64,000 bases of DNA from Cavia porcellus (taxonomy: Eukaryota; Chordata; Mammalia; Rodentia; Caviidae): positions 66,949,494 to 67,013,493 of the forward strand of contig NW_026947490.1 in NCBI RefSeq assembly GCF_034190915.1, in the 5' to 3' direction. Below the pieces are notes generated by a model. It was not told the origin of the DNA and did no database searches. It saw nothing but the letters and a program-made list of their open reading frames with translations. Positions 23,256-34,213 of the stretch are shown piece by piece; the first letter of the stretch is position 1, and the number at the start of each line of letters is the position of its first letter. The position numbers were made by a program, and so were the translations under genes.

Positions 23256-25095
23256 CCGTATCTTATATCATGTTTTATGTTGGCCTTTTCTCTTAAGAAG
23301 CAGACCTGGTCCCCACTCATTGTTTGGTGGCTCCCCCTTCCCATGTTGTGATGGAACAAGTATCTAGAGGCAAACTCCAAACAGCGTGCATGTGACCACA
23401 AAGTGAATTTCATATCTTGCGAAAGTTGTGAGATTTCGTTTGTGAGTTGAAAGTGACCTTGGAGAACTGCTAGAAGCATCTGCCAAGTGATGGGCAAATG
23501 GGGATCTGGCCAAGATGGGCCAAGTCAAGAGCAGAAGGAAAAACGCTGAGCAGGACCGAGATGGTGCAGAACTGAGCTCAGTGAGCTCATGAGGCTGTGA
23601 AGCTCTGCCGCTGAAGAAACAGAGCTGCCTGTGGGTTTGTTGGGAAAGTCAGCAGTACAGCAAGCGCTGGTAATGATCTGCTAACCACACACTTCACCCC
23701 TTCCACTGCTCAGGGCCCGCAGAGTCCTCACCCATGTGGTGCTCCGTGTTGAATACACTTCTCTTTGTACTTGTTTGATTTTTCATGATGAAGTTTGAAT
23801 CATGCTTTTATTCCTACCGCTTCATACTTACTAAGAATTTCAGTTTATTAGAGAACATCTAATGCACATGTAACAGAAATAACTGTGCAATAAATTCCCA
23901 TGTCTCCTTGACCCCGCAAGGTCAAATTTTGTTAGGAGGTTTTATCAGGTAAGAACATAAAAATACATAGACAAAGAAGAGAACATACACACAGCTTAGC
24001 CACACACAAGCTTAGATAGCCTGCAAGTTTTCACAAATTGAAAATTCTATTTAATCAGCACGAAGTGTCCTTACTCAGTATGATCAAAAAGTACAGTGAC
24101 TGTTAATTTTTTCCTTTAGAATTTATCACAGTAAAAGACGCATTGCCATTAATCCCTCCCAAGATCTCCTCTCACTTCAAGCGCAGTTATCACATCTTTC
24201 TTGCCACTTCCTGAAGCACCTCTGGAAGTCCTTTTTCACGAGTGCTTTCAGTTTTGCTGTTGTGGCTGCCTTGAGGTCCTGAATCAACTCAGAAGAACAT
24301 TTGCAGAGGTAATTTGACCTTGGGGAGAAGCCCGAAGCTGCGTGGGGCCATGTCTGGTGTGCAGGACAAATGAGGGTGACTTGTAATGTGTCATGCACCT
24401 GGCCTCGCAGTGGATGGCCGTCAGCTGTGGTTTCACTGTACTTTTGTTCACACCTTGTAAAGACACTCATAAAAAAGTACTTCTACAACTGCTTCAGAAA
24501 GTGACAAGAGCAATGAGATAAATGTGTCTGATGGGGGGGGGGGAATTTACGGAGAGTGACTTCAACTGGAAAAACTTCAGAATGTGTCTAAAAACTAGAG
24601 ACCCTTTAAAAATAGCCTGATCTCACAATCACATTTTAAAAATTAACTGTACTAAAGGAATGTCAGCAATGTCTGAAATGTGTATGTATCTTCCTCCCTT
24701 TTATACACGTTAAATTTTTATGTGGAATCATGGTCCAGATAAGATGCACGTGTGTGTTCATGTGCCCCGTAGACACCCTCTCCCCACCCTTTGCACTGAG
24801 GTGTGCTTGTGCTCAGAGCTTTTGCTGTTGTGCTGCACAATTCTTCTGGCCTGGTTTTCCTTCCCTCGCTCTGGGTGTGTGCACCGCATCCTTCTGACCT
24901 GTGTGAGTTTTGCAAACCTGCAGTCAGATGCAGAGGTTTCCTTAGATTCAGCCCCAGTGTGCTGGGAAGGGGTGGGGTCCTGCAGCCCACACGGAGTTCT
25001 CTCCGCTGTGATGGTAGCATCCTCACTAGTGGTTACCGTTTAGATCTACCTAGTAAGAGGGATCTGCAGTGATGCCATTCTGTCCTCCTCCTTTA
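23256..25095. other. unique sequence, no gene seen
   Basis: No repeat recognised apart from a (G)n run near 24532-24543. The open frames at 24177-24470 (minus) and 24720-25043 (plus) lack domains and overlap others. Confidence 0.4.
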
Positions 25096-25660
25096 AATGG
25101 ATGCAATCTTATTTTTCTTTTTTATTCAAAAGAGAAAAAAAAAAGACACAGAAGGGAGCAACAAAAAGCAAAATAAACCCAAAACAATAACAATATAGGC
25201 TTTCAACACAAGATGCCAGGAATGGTTGTTATATTGCATGCTGTTATCTTTTGCTGCTTAGATTACCAGATAGGGACCTGCAAAGTTGATTTAATCGTAT
25301 AAGCATTAGCTATTCTTGTCCAAGAACTAATAGAATTAGTAGTACAGTCATCTTAGCTCTCTTATGTAAATATATACAAATGTATGTGTTTTTCCTTTCC
25401 CCGTCCTTCTTTCCTCTATCCTAGTTACTTTTCCCCTTTGAGCAGTTTCTTATCCTTACACAATATTTATTGTAGATTTTGGATCATATTTGCTCTTTCA
25501 GTTTCTTACACTAGGGTGATAATATGGTATTTACACGTATAAGACTGATTTATTTCTTGTATGTGTATGGTCTCCAGTTGTGTCCTTTTACCTATAAAAG
25601 CCTTGATGTAATCTTTCTTTATAGCTGAGTCGTACTTCATTGTATAAAAACAACATATCA
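25096..25660 (-). mobile_element. L1 fragment, 3' UTR and ORF2 end
   Basis: The layout is the same as the L1 at 12.1 kb but more diverged. A TTTTTTATTCAAAAGAG tail end comes first, then AT-rich 3' UTR, then the antisense ORF2 end with GACTGATTTATTTC, TTATAGCTGAGTCGTACTTC and ATTGTATAAAAAC. It stops abruptly at about 25660, so it is 5' truncated. Confidence 0.75.
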
Positions 25661-25939
25661 AATGAGGAATGGATATCTTTCCTCCTTATTAATTAACCAA
25701 CACATTTCTAGAAGGAGAAACTTTCCCTCATCAAATATTTGGCCAACCTGAAGGGCACAGAGAATAAATGCTTGATTCTTTCTCACTGCTTAGTTAAATA
25801 CAGATGGGTTGGTCATCCGGGATCCTCCAGAACTCACTGTTGTGGGTCCTGCGGCTGGAAAGCCCTGTGAACCCCTGGGTTTGGAGTCTGTCCCTGGAAG
25901 GTGGAAATGCTGGCTGAATGTGTATTTCTGCAGCCAGGG

Positions 25940-26100
25940 TGCTGTTATTTTCTGAGCATGGACAACGTGCTTTTACCTCATATGCATTTATTTTGGAACA
26001 CCAGACATAAGAACACTGCTCCTTTTTTACTGAGGAAGAAATGAGGCTCCAAAAAGCCCTGTAAATTGCCCCCGGAGCCTGAGCAGTGGCTCAACCAGCA
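25940..26100 (+). mobile_element. MIR-like ancient SINE
   Basis: It carries the MIR core pattern TACTGAGGAAGAAATGAGGC followed by an AAATTGCCC-like stretch, diverged. Confidence 0.5.
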
Positions 26101-27295
26101 GAGTGGGTGGCATCCATGCCCAGGTGGGTCACGTGGGAGGGGTTCCTCTGGCAGGGCCACCATTGCTGTTCTTACCTGTGTGGCTGCAGTGGCCACCTGG
26201 AAGTCTCCTAGTTTTCCTCTGCCACACTGCAGTTTATTCCCAACACAGAGGGCAGAGGGAACCTTTCAGAAAGAGCCTCCCACAGCCCCACCTCACTCAG
26301 CGCCAACTCGGAGACCCTGAGTCCGCAGGCTGGCAGGCCTGCCCCTGTGCTGTCTCTGACCTCGATTCCACTGCTATCGTCCCACCTCATTGCCCTCCTC
26401 CTGGTCCTTGGCGATGCTGCCCACAGCCCTGCCCTGTGTATATATGCCTTTCCCTGAGCAACCTCAACTGGGGACCCTGCTGGGTCCCTTGTGAAGACTG
26501 TGGACTTCAGGGGTCTCTGTTCCCTTCTTGGTATTGTTTTGCTCCATAGCATTAGTGTTTTTGCCCATATCAATAAATTGCATATTTAGTTTATTGTATG
26601 TCTTCTCATTAGAATTTAAACTCCAGTGGGGGAGGTGTTTTGAGCTCTTGTTCACTGCTGTGTCTAGAACAGAGCCTATGGGCAGAATGAATGTCCTCCC
26701 TGTGACCGCTCTCAGGGCTGCACAGAGCTCTGGGTCCCTTACCACAGCGGCCAGGGTTCTCTTCAGAAGAACTGTGCTCTGGTCCAAAATAGCTGCATTT
26801 CCCTCCCCTGCCGGGAAGGGGAAGTGTGGACACTCAGCAGGAGCGCCCCTCTGTGGTCAAGGTTAGGAGTGCATGCTGGCACTCTGGCTTTCTGGCTCTG
26901 ACACTGGCATTACTGGATTGTTGATAGGGAGGGGGTATTCCCTGTCAACTAGACCATGGGACAACTTGTTCCCAAACAAATGAAAACAAACTCCCTCTCC
27001 CCTGCTGTTTAAAACATAGAATAGGATCCTGGTTGAGTATACAATTCCTGCAGGAAATTCTTGGAAGGTATTTTCATTTACCTTGTGTCTCCTTTTTGTG
27101 TAATTATTTAAATATTCTGACCTTCCCCAAATTTCCAAACACCTTTATTTAACTGAGTTAAAGAAAATCATTGATTTCCCTGATGTACCAGAATATTTTA
27201 AAAATTGAAATTCCCTTCTGAAATTTTTATTATCCTATCTCTATCAAAACAAACACAGGAATAAGGACAATGGGCATGTTTAATAATTGTGCAAA
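26101..27295. other. unique sequence, no gene seen
   Basis: Open frames of 107-148 codons overlap on both strands (26103-26866) but show no domain. This local GC-rich patch gives few stops by chance. Confidence 0.4.
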
Positions 27296-27600
27296 AAAGA
27301 TTAAACAGCTGGACCACTCCGTAAACATATTTTGGGCACCTCTTATATGCTTGGCACTGTGCTAGGTTCTGGGAAATTGAAACTTAATAAAATGAACTCT
27401 GCTTAATGTACAATGAGGAATAAGGAAACCTGTATGATAAGTGATGGTACTAAGCAGAATTAAGTAAGTACCATGATAAAGGTAGGAGCAGAGTCAGCAA
27501 GGAGAACAGAGGCAGGAAGGAGAAATTTTGATCAGGAAAATCGGAAGAGGTGGCAAACACCTTGCTTAGGAAGCACGCAGGACGTTGGTAGCTGGGAAGG
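27296..27600 (-). mobile_element. L2-like ancient LINE fragment
   Basis: TTTGGGCACCTCTTATATGC, then TTGGCACTGTGCTAGGTTCT, and later a GATAAGTGATGGTACTAAG-type block reproduce the order of the L2 3' end. It is old and has no frame. Confidence 0.5.
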
Positions 27601-27991
27601 GGAAAAGTGTGTGAGTCGCAACCTTGGCACAACCAGAGATCAGAGCGTGTTGGTCACTGTCCCACATGGTGGGAGTGAGGGGCCACGGCTCACTTGGATG
27701 GTCATGTTCCTGTCAATGCCCTGCCCTGTTTCAGAGCCAAGGTGCAAGCGAGGCCAGCCGAGACAGTAGGGTCCCAGGGACTGCATATTGCTTGAAGGCA
27801 GCCAGGAAGGAAGGAAGGACAGGAGGAAGAAAGGAAGAATGAAGAGAGTCCACCGGTCACTGCTCTGAGAAGTAGAGCGCTCGGTGGCCTCTTTCCTACC
27901 TTCCCAGATCCAAACGTGGAAATGAAAAGAGAGTAAGACATTATTCCTTCTTCCTCCACCCTCAACCCTATGATGTTTAAGAAGGGATCTA

Positions 27992-28121
27992 TTAAAAATA
28001 CTCTTTTTTTTTTTGTCTTTTTCATTTTTATTGGAACAGGGATCGAACTCACAACCACCTGCTTGCAAGGCAGGTGCTTATGCCGTTGAGCTAAATCCCC
28101 AGCCCCCTTAAAAATACTCTT
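27992..28121 (-). mobile_element. ID-type SINE, young, with TSD
   Basis: The SINE body runs about 28006-28107 on the minus strand: (T)n, GTCTTTTTCATTTTTATTGG, then GGGATCGAACTCACAACC, and GAGCTAAATCCCCAGCCCC. It is flanked by a perfect 14-bp TSD, TTAAAAATACTCTT, at 27992-28005 and 28108-28121. The body closely matches the copies at 8135, 55218 and 59711. Confidence 0.95.
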
Positions 28122-28972
28122 AAAAGTCATCATACCCATTTTCCTGCCCATAAATGCATGGAACATGTAATAAGATTTCACCATGTTTCCCATTCTGTAT
28201 GTGTGTTACGTGTCTTGTTGAGATTTTGCAAAGTTCTTATATTGCTGGTGTAATTTATTTCTAAAAATAGGTGACGGCAACCTTCAGCGTATTTAATGAC
28301 AGCTGTGTTGAAACAGAAGTCACATGCTGTCACAGACTGCTGAGGCCCACAACCCCCTAAATGAGTGGACAGTGAAGGCTTAGATAAATGAGACAAGTGG
28401 TAGGATTTTAGGGCTCCAGGGGGATTAAAGCCCTTTGGCAGAATTTGAGATTCTGGGGGCTGAGACAAAAACTTTTCTGAGAGGCCTGTATTTATTTGGT
28501 TTTTAAACAAAAGGAGGGAACAATGAGAAAAGCACAGAAACTGAGCAGGAACTTTGGAGTCAGCTTAAAGACTTCTCCAAGCAGTAAATTATGCTGACTT
28601 GGCAGAGCTGTCTTAGCTCTTGGTCCATATTCATAGCAGGACTTAGACAGCAGGAGTGAGATGCCCATAGCTGCAGTCTTGGTTCGGTTAATGGGCATTG
28701 GAGCCAGGTGTCCTCAGCTGTGGCCTCGTTTTGTCCTTTGAGGCATCACTGACCTCACAGGCCACGCAGGCCTCAGCCAAGGCCTGTGATTCACAGAGGT
28801 TCACTTACTGTGAATCCGCTGCCCATCTCCAGACAAGGGTCTTGGCTCGAGCACAGACTCACGAGTAAACACAGAAAGCCAATCAGTTTTACAGCCTGCT
28901 CAGAACCTCTTTGTGGTGGTCTCCATCAATTCCTTCTTTTCATTTTTGTAATAAAAGTTGAGCTGGTATAAA
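28122..28972. other. unique sequence, no gene seen
   Basis: No gene recognised. 28850-28920 shows a weak resemblance (about two thirds by eye) to 33315-33370 beyond the retroviral fragment. I could not confirm it. Confidence 0.35.
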
Positions 28973-29100
28973 TTGTGACTGGTGTTTGGAAGTCGGCCCT
29001 TTTTAGCTCTTCCTTGACAGACTGAGTAGAAGAAGGAAAACCTCACAGATTACTCAAACATACCAACATAGAGCCAAAAGTGAGTCTTCAGATAGTTAAA
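28973..29100 (+). repeat. dispersed direct repeat, copy A
   Basis: About 110-125 bp, roughly 90% identical by eye to 31051-31180, in the same orientation. Shared blocks include CTCTTCCTTGACAGACTGA, CTCACAGATTACTC, and AGCCAAAAGTG followed by GTCTTCAGATAGTTAA. Both copies stop at GATAGTTAA. The family is unknown to me. Copy B abuts the retroviral fragment. Confidence 0.85.
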
Positions 29101-31050
29101 TGAATTTCACTGTTCTGAGGTATCTGAAAATTTATCCTAATTGTGAATCTATTCATCAAATTTTTGGGTTTGATGGGACATGGCAACATCTCCTTCTGGA
29201 GGGTGTTGCTATCTATAGTAATATTTTGGTGAATAGTTCCTTGCATATGTTTTTTAATATATTTCCAAGGGTGCACAGATTTGCTGTCAGGCAAGGGAGT
29301 TATGCAGAAATGAGTGGCCTTGTAATGGGGCTTTAATATTTATAATATAACTATAATACAACTAATATAATAAAACAGCATGCTAAGCTGTGTGCATAAT
29401 TTAATATCTATGTTACATTGCATTTTTATGGTTTATTAGCAGGCTTTGTCCAGTTATCTATGAAATGAACCGTTTGCATGGAATGTGTGATGATATTGAG
29501 GGAAACGCCACGCCAGAAGTTTGGAGAACCAAAGAGACCATTTCTGCAACAGTTAAACCAAGTATTTTCTTTTTTTGTCCTGTGGGACAGATGTTTTACT
29601 TACGAGTGTATGTAGCAAATGTGGCCCTGGAGAGTAGGACCACGCTTCAGTGAAGTTAACAGGGATCTAAACTCCTGGCATGAGACCCATTACTGGTAAT
29701 GTTTGTCTATAAATGAAACTGATTTTACACAGTGGCTCCAAGTACAGTTTGAGCTCTTAAAAGAATTAGATACAGTGTCACATAGCAATATACAAGGATT
29801 ATAAATGCAAATGGCGTTTGACAGTCTTGCGATGTTTTAACTTGAGAGCTTCCTTATTATTTGGTTTTATGTTTTTGCCGGTCTATGCATTTCCTTTTAA
29901 GAAAGGTAAGATCAATTTCCAAAAAGATTGTTATATTGATCCTATTTGTCTATCACAGAGTAAGCCTGGTACAGGGGTAGTGAGCCCTGAGCCAGGCCAG
30001 TTTATGAGTTGTACAGGTAGAGATTGTAACATTTGAATATATCCCATTTAGGATCTGCCAAGTGTCTATACTTTTTTTCCCTGCCAAAGATTTTTCCCCA
30101 TGTATTTTAATCTATAAGCTCATACTGTGTTGTTTTTTCTTTGACCTGACAAGCGACCCAGGGCAGAACAGCATGTACATGTATTTTTAAAAGATGAGAT
30201 TCTGAGCAGAGACATGTCTTTGGCCCCCATAAATCTGTCACACTTCCCAGGGTAGGAGGAGATCCTGGGTGAGAACAGCCAGTTGTTCCAGGGCGTGTCC
30301 CACCCAATCTGAGGACCAGAACATAGCGATATTTTGATTGTATTTTAGCATCTTTAATGCATAATGCTGGAAAAGCAATATGTGAAGTGTATTAATAATT
30401 GCCTTGTCTGGCACATCAGTAGAGGTGACTGGTGTTGTACATACGGTTACATTTCTGGACAGCAAAGTGTCTCATGGCTCTGTCCCTCGTTAAAACACAA
30501 GTGTAACCTCGCCCCCACGTTATGTGCTGCACAGGTCTTTTAAAGTTTGAACTAAGCCCAGAAAACGCAAAACAAGGTCTATCTGCAGAAAAAAAAGAGC
30601 TGTTAAAAAGGAAGTCATTTATATCAGTTATAATGAGGGGCCAGGCTCTGGAACTGACGGGGATTTGGCCGGGCTGGTTGCAGCGCCCCCATGGGAAGGA
30701 AACAAGCAGTTACAGTCTTAAGTCTTGAGGCAACCTCCACTTGTCTGATTTTTTTTTTTTTTTTTTTTTAATAGCAAAGATAGGAGTATTTCAAGGGCTG
30801 AATTTTCTAAATATTCTAGCTGGAATTGTTTCTCACGAATGTGTGGAATTGAACTAGCTTTTCCTTGTTAAGGGGCATTGACCTACTCAAACAGGCTCCT
30901 CAGCTTTCCATTGTAAAGGCAGAGCTGTTTTAGGAGATGGATCAATGGTCCTTGTCAAAAACCTGCTGGTATTTGACACATGCCTGTTGTTTTAGGTGCA
31001 GTCCTCACGGGCTCTTGGGTTCTCTGTACATTTTTCCTCAGTCTTTAAAT
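29101..31050. other. unique AT-rich sequence between two direct repeats
   Basis: No exon or known repeat recognised. There is an AT-rich patch at 29335-29410 and a run of about 19 T at 30751-30769. It could be decayed retroviral pol or flanking host DNA; I cannot tell which. Confidence 0.35.
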
Positions 31051-31180
31051 CCTGTGACTTCTGGTATCTGGAAATCGGCCCATTTTGGCTCTTCCTTGAC
31101 AGACTGAATACAATAAGGAAAACTCACAGATTACTCCAAGCATACCAACAGAGAGCCAAAAGTGGGTCTTCAGATAGTTA
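31051..31180 (+). repeat. dispersed direct repeat, copy B
   Basis: The partner of copy A at 28973-29100. It ends at the point where the minus-strand retroviral frame pieces begin. It may therefore be part of the retroelement (for example the protease end) or of a second element at its edge. Confidence 0.85.
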
Positions 31181-31329
31181 ATTTATTGACAAAACACATA
31201 GGCCTGTGTTTGGTGACTTTCTGTGTAAAATAAATTTTTTTGTGGTTTTGCTCTGAGGATTTTGTTCCCTCATGAGCTGTCTATATTTACAAAAGAAGGC
31301 TTCTCTACATGTGACAAGTCAACTGCACA

Positions 31330-31605
31330 TGTGTTCTCTGTTCAAAAACCCAGAGATCCATACATCGCACATGCAAAAACGTGTATCTAACCTTGACAAT
31401 CACCATCAATCATATGAGGCATAACTGTTATTCCCTTTACATTTAGATTAGTCTATTCTAGTACAAGACTGTTTTTAGGTGGGGGATCACACACTCCTGT
31501 GGGAATTGGAACAGGTTTGTCACCTCCTGTAAGACTGACTGTACTAGCTGCAGGAAGATCTAATCCTACATTTTCTGGTGAGTGAGTTAACATCCCTCCA
31601 GAGAG
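31330..31605 (-). pseudogene. ERV dUTPase domain remnant (pro region)
   Basis: The frame contains the dUTPase motif-1 type GLDLPAAS (31543-31566 on the plus map). A TGV block follows, then a GITVMPHMID stretch (about 31410-31441) corresponding to the substrate-pocket motif that normally reads VVPGVIDxDYxGE. At least one stop interrupts the frame between the blocks. dUTPase hydrolyses dUTP to limit uracil in viral DNA; this copy is dead. Confidence 0.75.
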
Positions 31606-32319
31606 CCACCTTTGAGGTTGCTGAATTTGCTGGCATGTTTGTACTGGGTAAAGTTAACTGGCATTTTTTGAGTCACAGGTTGGATTTCCTCTATTGCTTG
31701 ACCAGCCTGCGGAAAGGCCGTTGTTACTGGTTAAAAACTGGTGGTCAATTTAATACCAGCTGAATTAAATCAGCATGGTGCTGAGTGTAGGTGGCCCACC
31801 CGAGGAAAGTTACAGGCATATAAGGAGATGTGGAGAGGAAAAGTGAGGCATTATGGGTTCTCCTAAGTATCATTGTTTGGAGTCACTGGTTCTCCTGGAG
31901 GAGCTTGTCATGCTGGGTTCCCCAATATAAACTCAGTCATTATCATTGGAGGAGCTCAGGACCTTGTCATGAGAGTGGCTGTGGTTCACTTTGGGGAAGC
32001 TCTGCTCCTTACGCTGAGAACCACGGCTCCAGAGGGAAAGATATGTGCTGTTTAATCTCCAGGAGAAGTTTGCTGGCTTTCTGACATGTACACAACTGGT
32101 CTTGCGGTCAGAGGAGCTTGGGACCTCACTGTCACTGAGAACGGCTGTGGTACTTTTCAGGGCAGCCCTGGTCCTTATTCTGAGTGTCACTTCTTGGCTC
32201 CAGTGAAGGACACTCAGCGTACTAACACAGACACTTGGACCCACTGACATAGACTTTCTAGTTTCCACCGCTAACCTTTGGGCCTTTCCAGCTCAGATCC
32301 ATAGAAAGACTTTCACGAG

Positions 32320-32460
32320 TCACTGTTGTGGGCTCTAGACTTCCAGCTGGACTTGTGGGAGGCATTGTCATGGACTCTAGGTCTTCAGCTGGACTCATGC
32401 AGGACAATGCTGTGGGATCTAGGTCCTCGGCTGGATTTTCTAGGTCGTTAGTGTTGTGGA
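32320..32460 (-). repeat. 42-bp tandem repeat (three units) in the gag C-terminal linker
   Basis: The marker (C/T)CAGCTGG or CGGCTGG recurs at 32344, 32386 and 32428, giving an exact 42-bp period, i.e. 14 codons. In the minus-strand frame each unit reads PA(E/G)(D/S)L(E/D) followed by a variable tail. It sits between the zinc knuckles and the dUTPase. Confidence 0.85.
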
Positions 32461-32614
32461 CAGATTTCTTGCACTTTCCTGTATTTAACTCTGGGTGACC
32501 ATCATAAAATAATAATATAAATTCTGAGTCCTGTATGGAATTGTTCTCTCAACTGCAACAACCATCATCTCTCTCTTTTGGTAAAGGTGTACCATCTTTA
32601 TGGAATTTAGAGTG

Positions 32615-32796
32615 ACAATGCTTGGCCTGATGCTTCTCTTTTTGGCATCTCAGACAGGGTCTAGATGCAGGATTTGAGTCTTCTAGGCAGAGGTACTGCT
32701 TCTTTGACTTGCTGTACATGCAGTTTCTGTCTTATTACATTTAGTAAGAACTCTGCAATTGTTTTTAGTATGTCTCATTGTTTCACAGTTAAAGCA
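32615..32796 (-). pseudogene. ERV nucleocapsid with two CCHC zinc knuckles
   Basis: Two C-x2-C-x4-H-x4-C knuckles are visible on the minus strand. The first (32755-32796) is CFNCETMRHTKNNC and the second (32615-32656) is CLRCQKEKHQAKHC. They sit in different reading frames, so at least one frameshift separates them. Such knuckles bind genomic RNA during packaging in retroviruses. Two knuckles agree with a betaretroviral gag. Confidence 0.88.
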
Positions 32797-32799
32797 TTT

Positions 32800-33060
32800 T
32801 ACATTACTCTCTTTTGCATTTATAAAGCCAGACATAACCTGAGCCATCCTCACTGTCCTATAGAATTTCGAACATCTTGAGAAGCTCAAATATATGTTGT
32901 TAAATTATTAGTTGATTTTACAGGATTTAAACTTGTTTGTAGTCTCATTGGTATTTGTATATGCAAACTGTAGAATTAAAATGTCTGTAGCTTTTGCATT
33001 TGAAATTTTTCTGTGAATGGCTTTTTGTAACTTAGCCATAGAGTTTTGAGATATTTTTCA
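32800..33060 (-). pseudogene. ERV capsid C-terminal remnant
   Basis: On the minus strand the frame upstream of the knuckles keeps the order of a class II capsid end. There is a KATDILILQ-type block (about 32970-33010), a degraded major homology region with NETTNK, and then RMAQVMSGF just before the first knuckle. Stops interrupt it. Assignment rests on order and motif resemblance. Confidence 0.6.
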
Positions 33061-33310
33061 GCACTCGTAATTTAAAAGCCATGAGAGCAATTACCATTAA
33101 CATCTCACTGAGTGTTAACTGGGAAGCAAGTGAGGATGTCAAAGTGGCCGCTTTTTTTCCTTAAATCCCATAAATTTTTGGATATGGCCATGGGAAAGGT
33201 GCTGGATTCTGTTGAGGTGGTCTCTTTAAGGAACATATCCCGAAAACGGAGCCAGATTTCAAGTTGAGAACATCTCAGGGGAATTGACAAGGGCCTTAGG
33301 CCTGCAACAG

Positions 33311-33639
33311 GCTCACAAGTGAACATACAAAGCCTAATGGTTCACGTTAAACCCTGTTCTAAATCCTCTGCCTCCTACATACTAGAGAATCCACTGTTTG
33401 TGGTTTGCACTCGATCGTCTCAGGATAGTTACAGAGTTGTGCGGTCATCACTACAGCCGGCTTCAGAACGCGTTCCTCTCTCTGATGACACGTGTCAGCA
33501 GTCATTCCTGTCTCCCCGACTCTCACCCTCGGCAATTACAAATTCATCCTCTGTCGCTACATTTTGGAATCACAGAATATGTAGATTTTGTGTTCCATTT
33601 CTTTCATATCATACAATTTTTTGAAGTGTCATCTTTTTT
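33311..33639. other. unassigned sequence next to the ERV
   Basis: No LTR could be recognised although one would be expected on this side of a complete minus-strand provirus. No host exon was seen. Confidence 0.35.
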
Positions 33640-33822
33640 CCCAGTAGCAGGGATTGAACCCAGGGCCTTCTCTCTGAGCTATATCCCAGGCCATTTTACT
33701 TATTTTTTTTAATATAGGTTCTTACTAAATTGTTAAGTTGCCCAGGCTGGGCTCAAAATTGTAATCCTCCTGTCTCAGCAACTCAGAATGCTGAGCTGAA
33801 AAGTGTGCCAAAATGCCCAGGT
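33640..33822 (-). mobile_element. B1-dID SINE, antisense
   Basis: The dID half reads CAGTAGCAGGGATTGAACCC and GAGCTATATCCCAGGCC. A T-rich linker follows, then the B1 half (AGTTGCCCAGGCTGGGCTC, then GTAATCCTCCTGTCTCAGC). Confidence 0.85.
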
Positions 33823-33834
33823 AGGTTTCATCTA

Positions 33835-34199
33835 TTTTAAAAGTTTATTTATTATCAGTTATCATTTCTTCTTATTGCTAGATAATCTGTTTTATGGAAA
33901 TACCACATTTTATTATCTGTTCCTCGGTTGATAGGCATTTGGGTTGTTTGCAATTTTGTCTGTTATGAATATGCCATTTTGAACATTTGTGTACAAATTT
34001 TTGTATGGCCTTATGTTTTTGTTCCACTTGGGAATGAGGCTAGCAGTGGAATTGCTGAGTCTTGTGGCATCTCTGTATTTGATAGTCTGAAATTTCCGTT
34101 GCCTCCCAACATTTGTTATCTGTCATCTTAAAATTTATTTTAAAATTACTCCAATATATTTTACTAGTGCATTGTAGCTTTATAGAATGCTGAGTTTCT
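33835..34199 (-). mobile_element. old L1 'A', left part (split by the ORF1-only element)
   Basis: Antisense L1 ORF2 end: GGAAATACCACATTTTATTA, then GATAGGCATTTGGGTTGTTT and GGCTAGCAGTGGAATTGCTG. It resumes at 36631 after the inserted element. Confidence 0.8.
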
Positions 34200-34213
34200 C
34201 TGTAGAATTTTTT
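34200..34213. repeat. TSD, left copy, of the ORF1-only element
   Basis: CTGTAGAATTTTTT, repeated at 36617-36630. Confidence 0.88.

Larger units (their letters stand above)
31181..33310 (-). mobile_element. endogenous betaretrovirus-like (class II ERV) gag-pro fragment
   Basis: An old retroviral copy read on the minus strand, in the order capsid, nucleocapsid, repeat-bearing linker and dUTPase from high to low coordinates. A dUTPase located in the pro region is a hallmark of betaretroviruses and related class II ERVs. I recognised no LTR, primer-binding site, reverse transcriptase or envelope. Frames are broken by stops and shifts, so it is non-functional. Ends are approximate. Confidence 0.75.
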
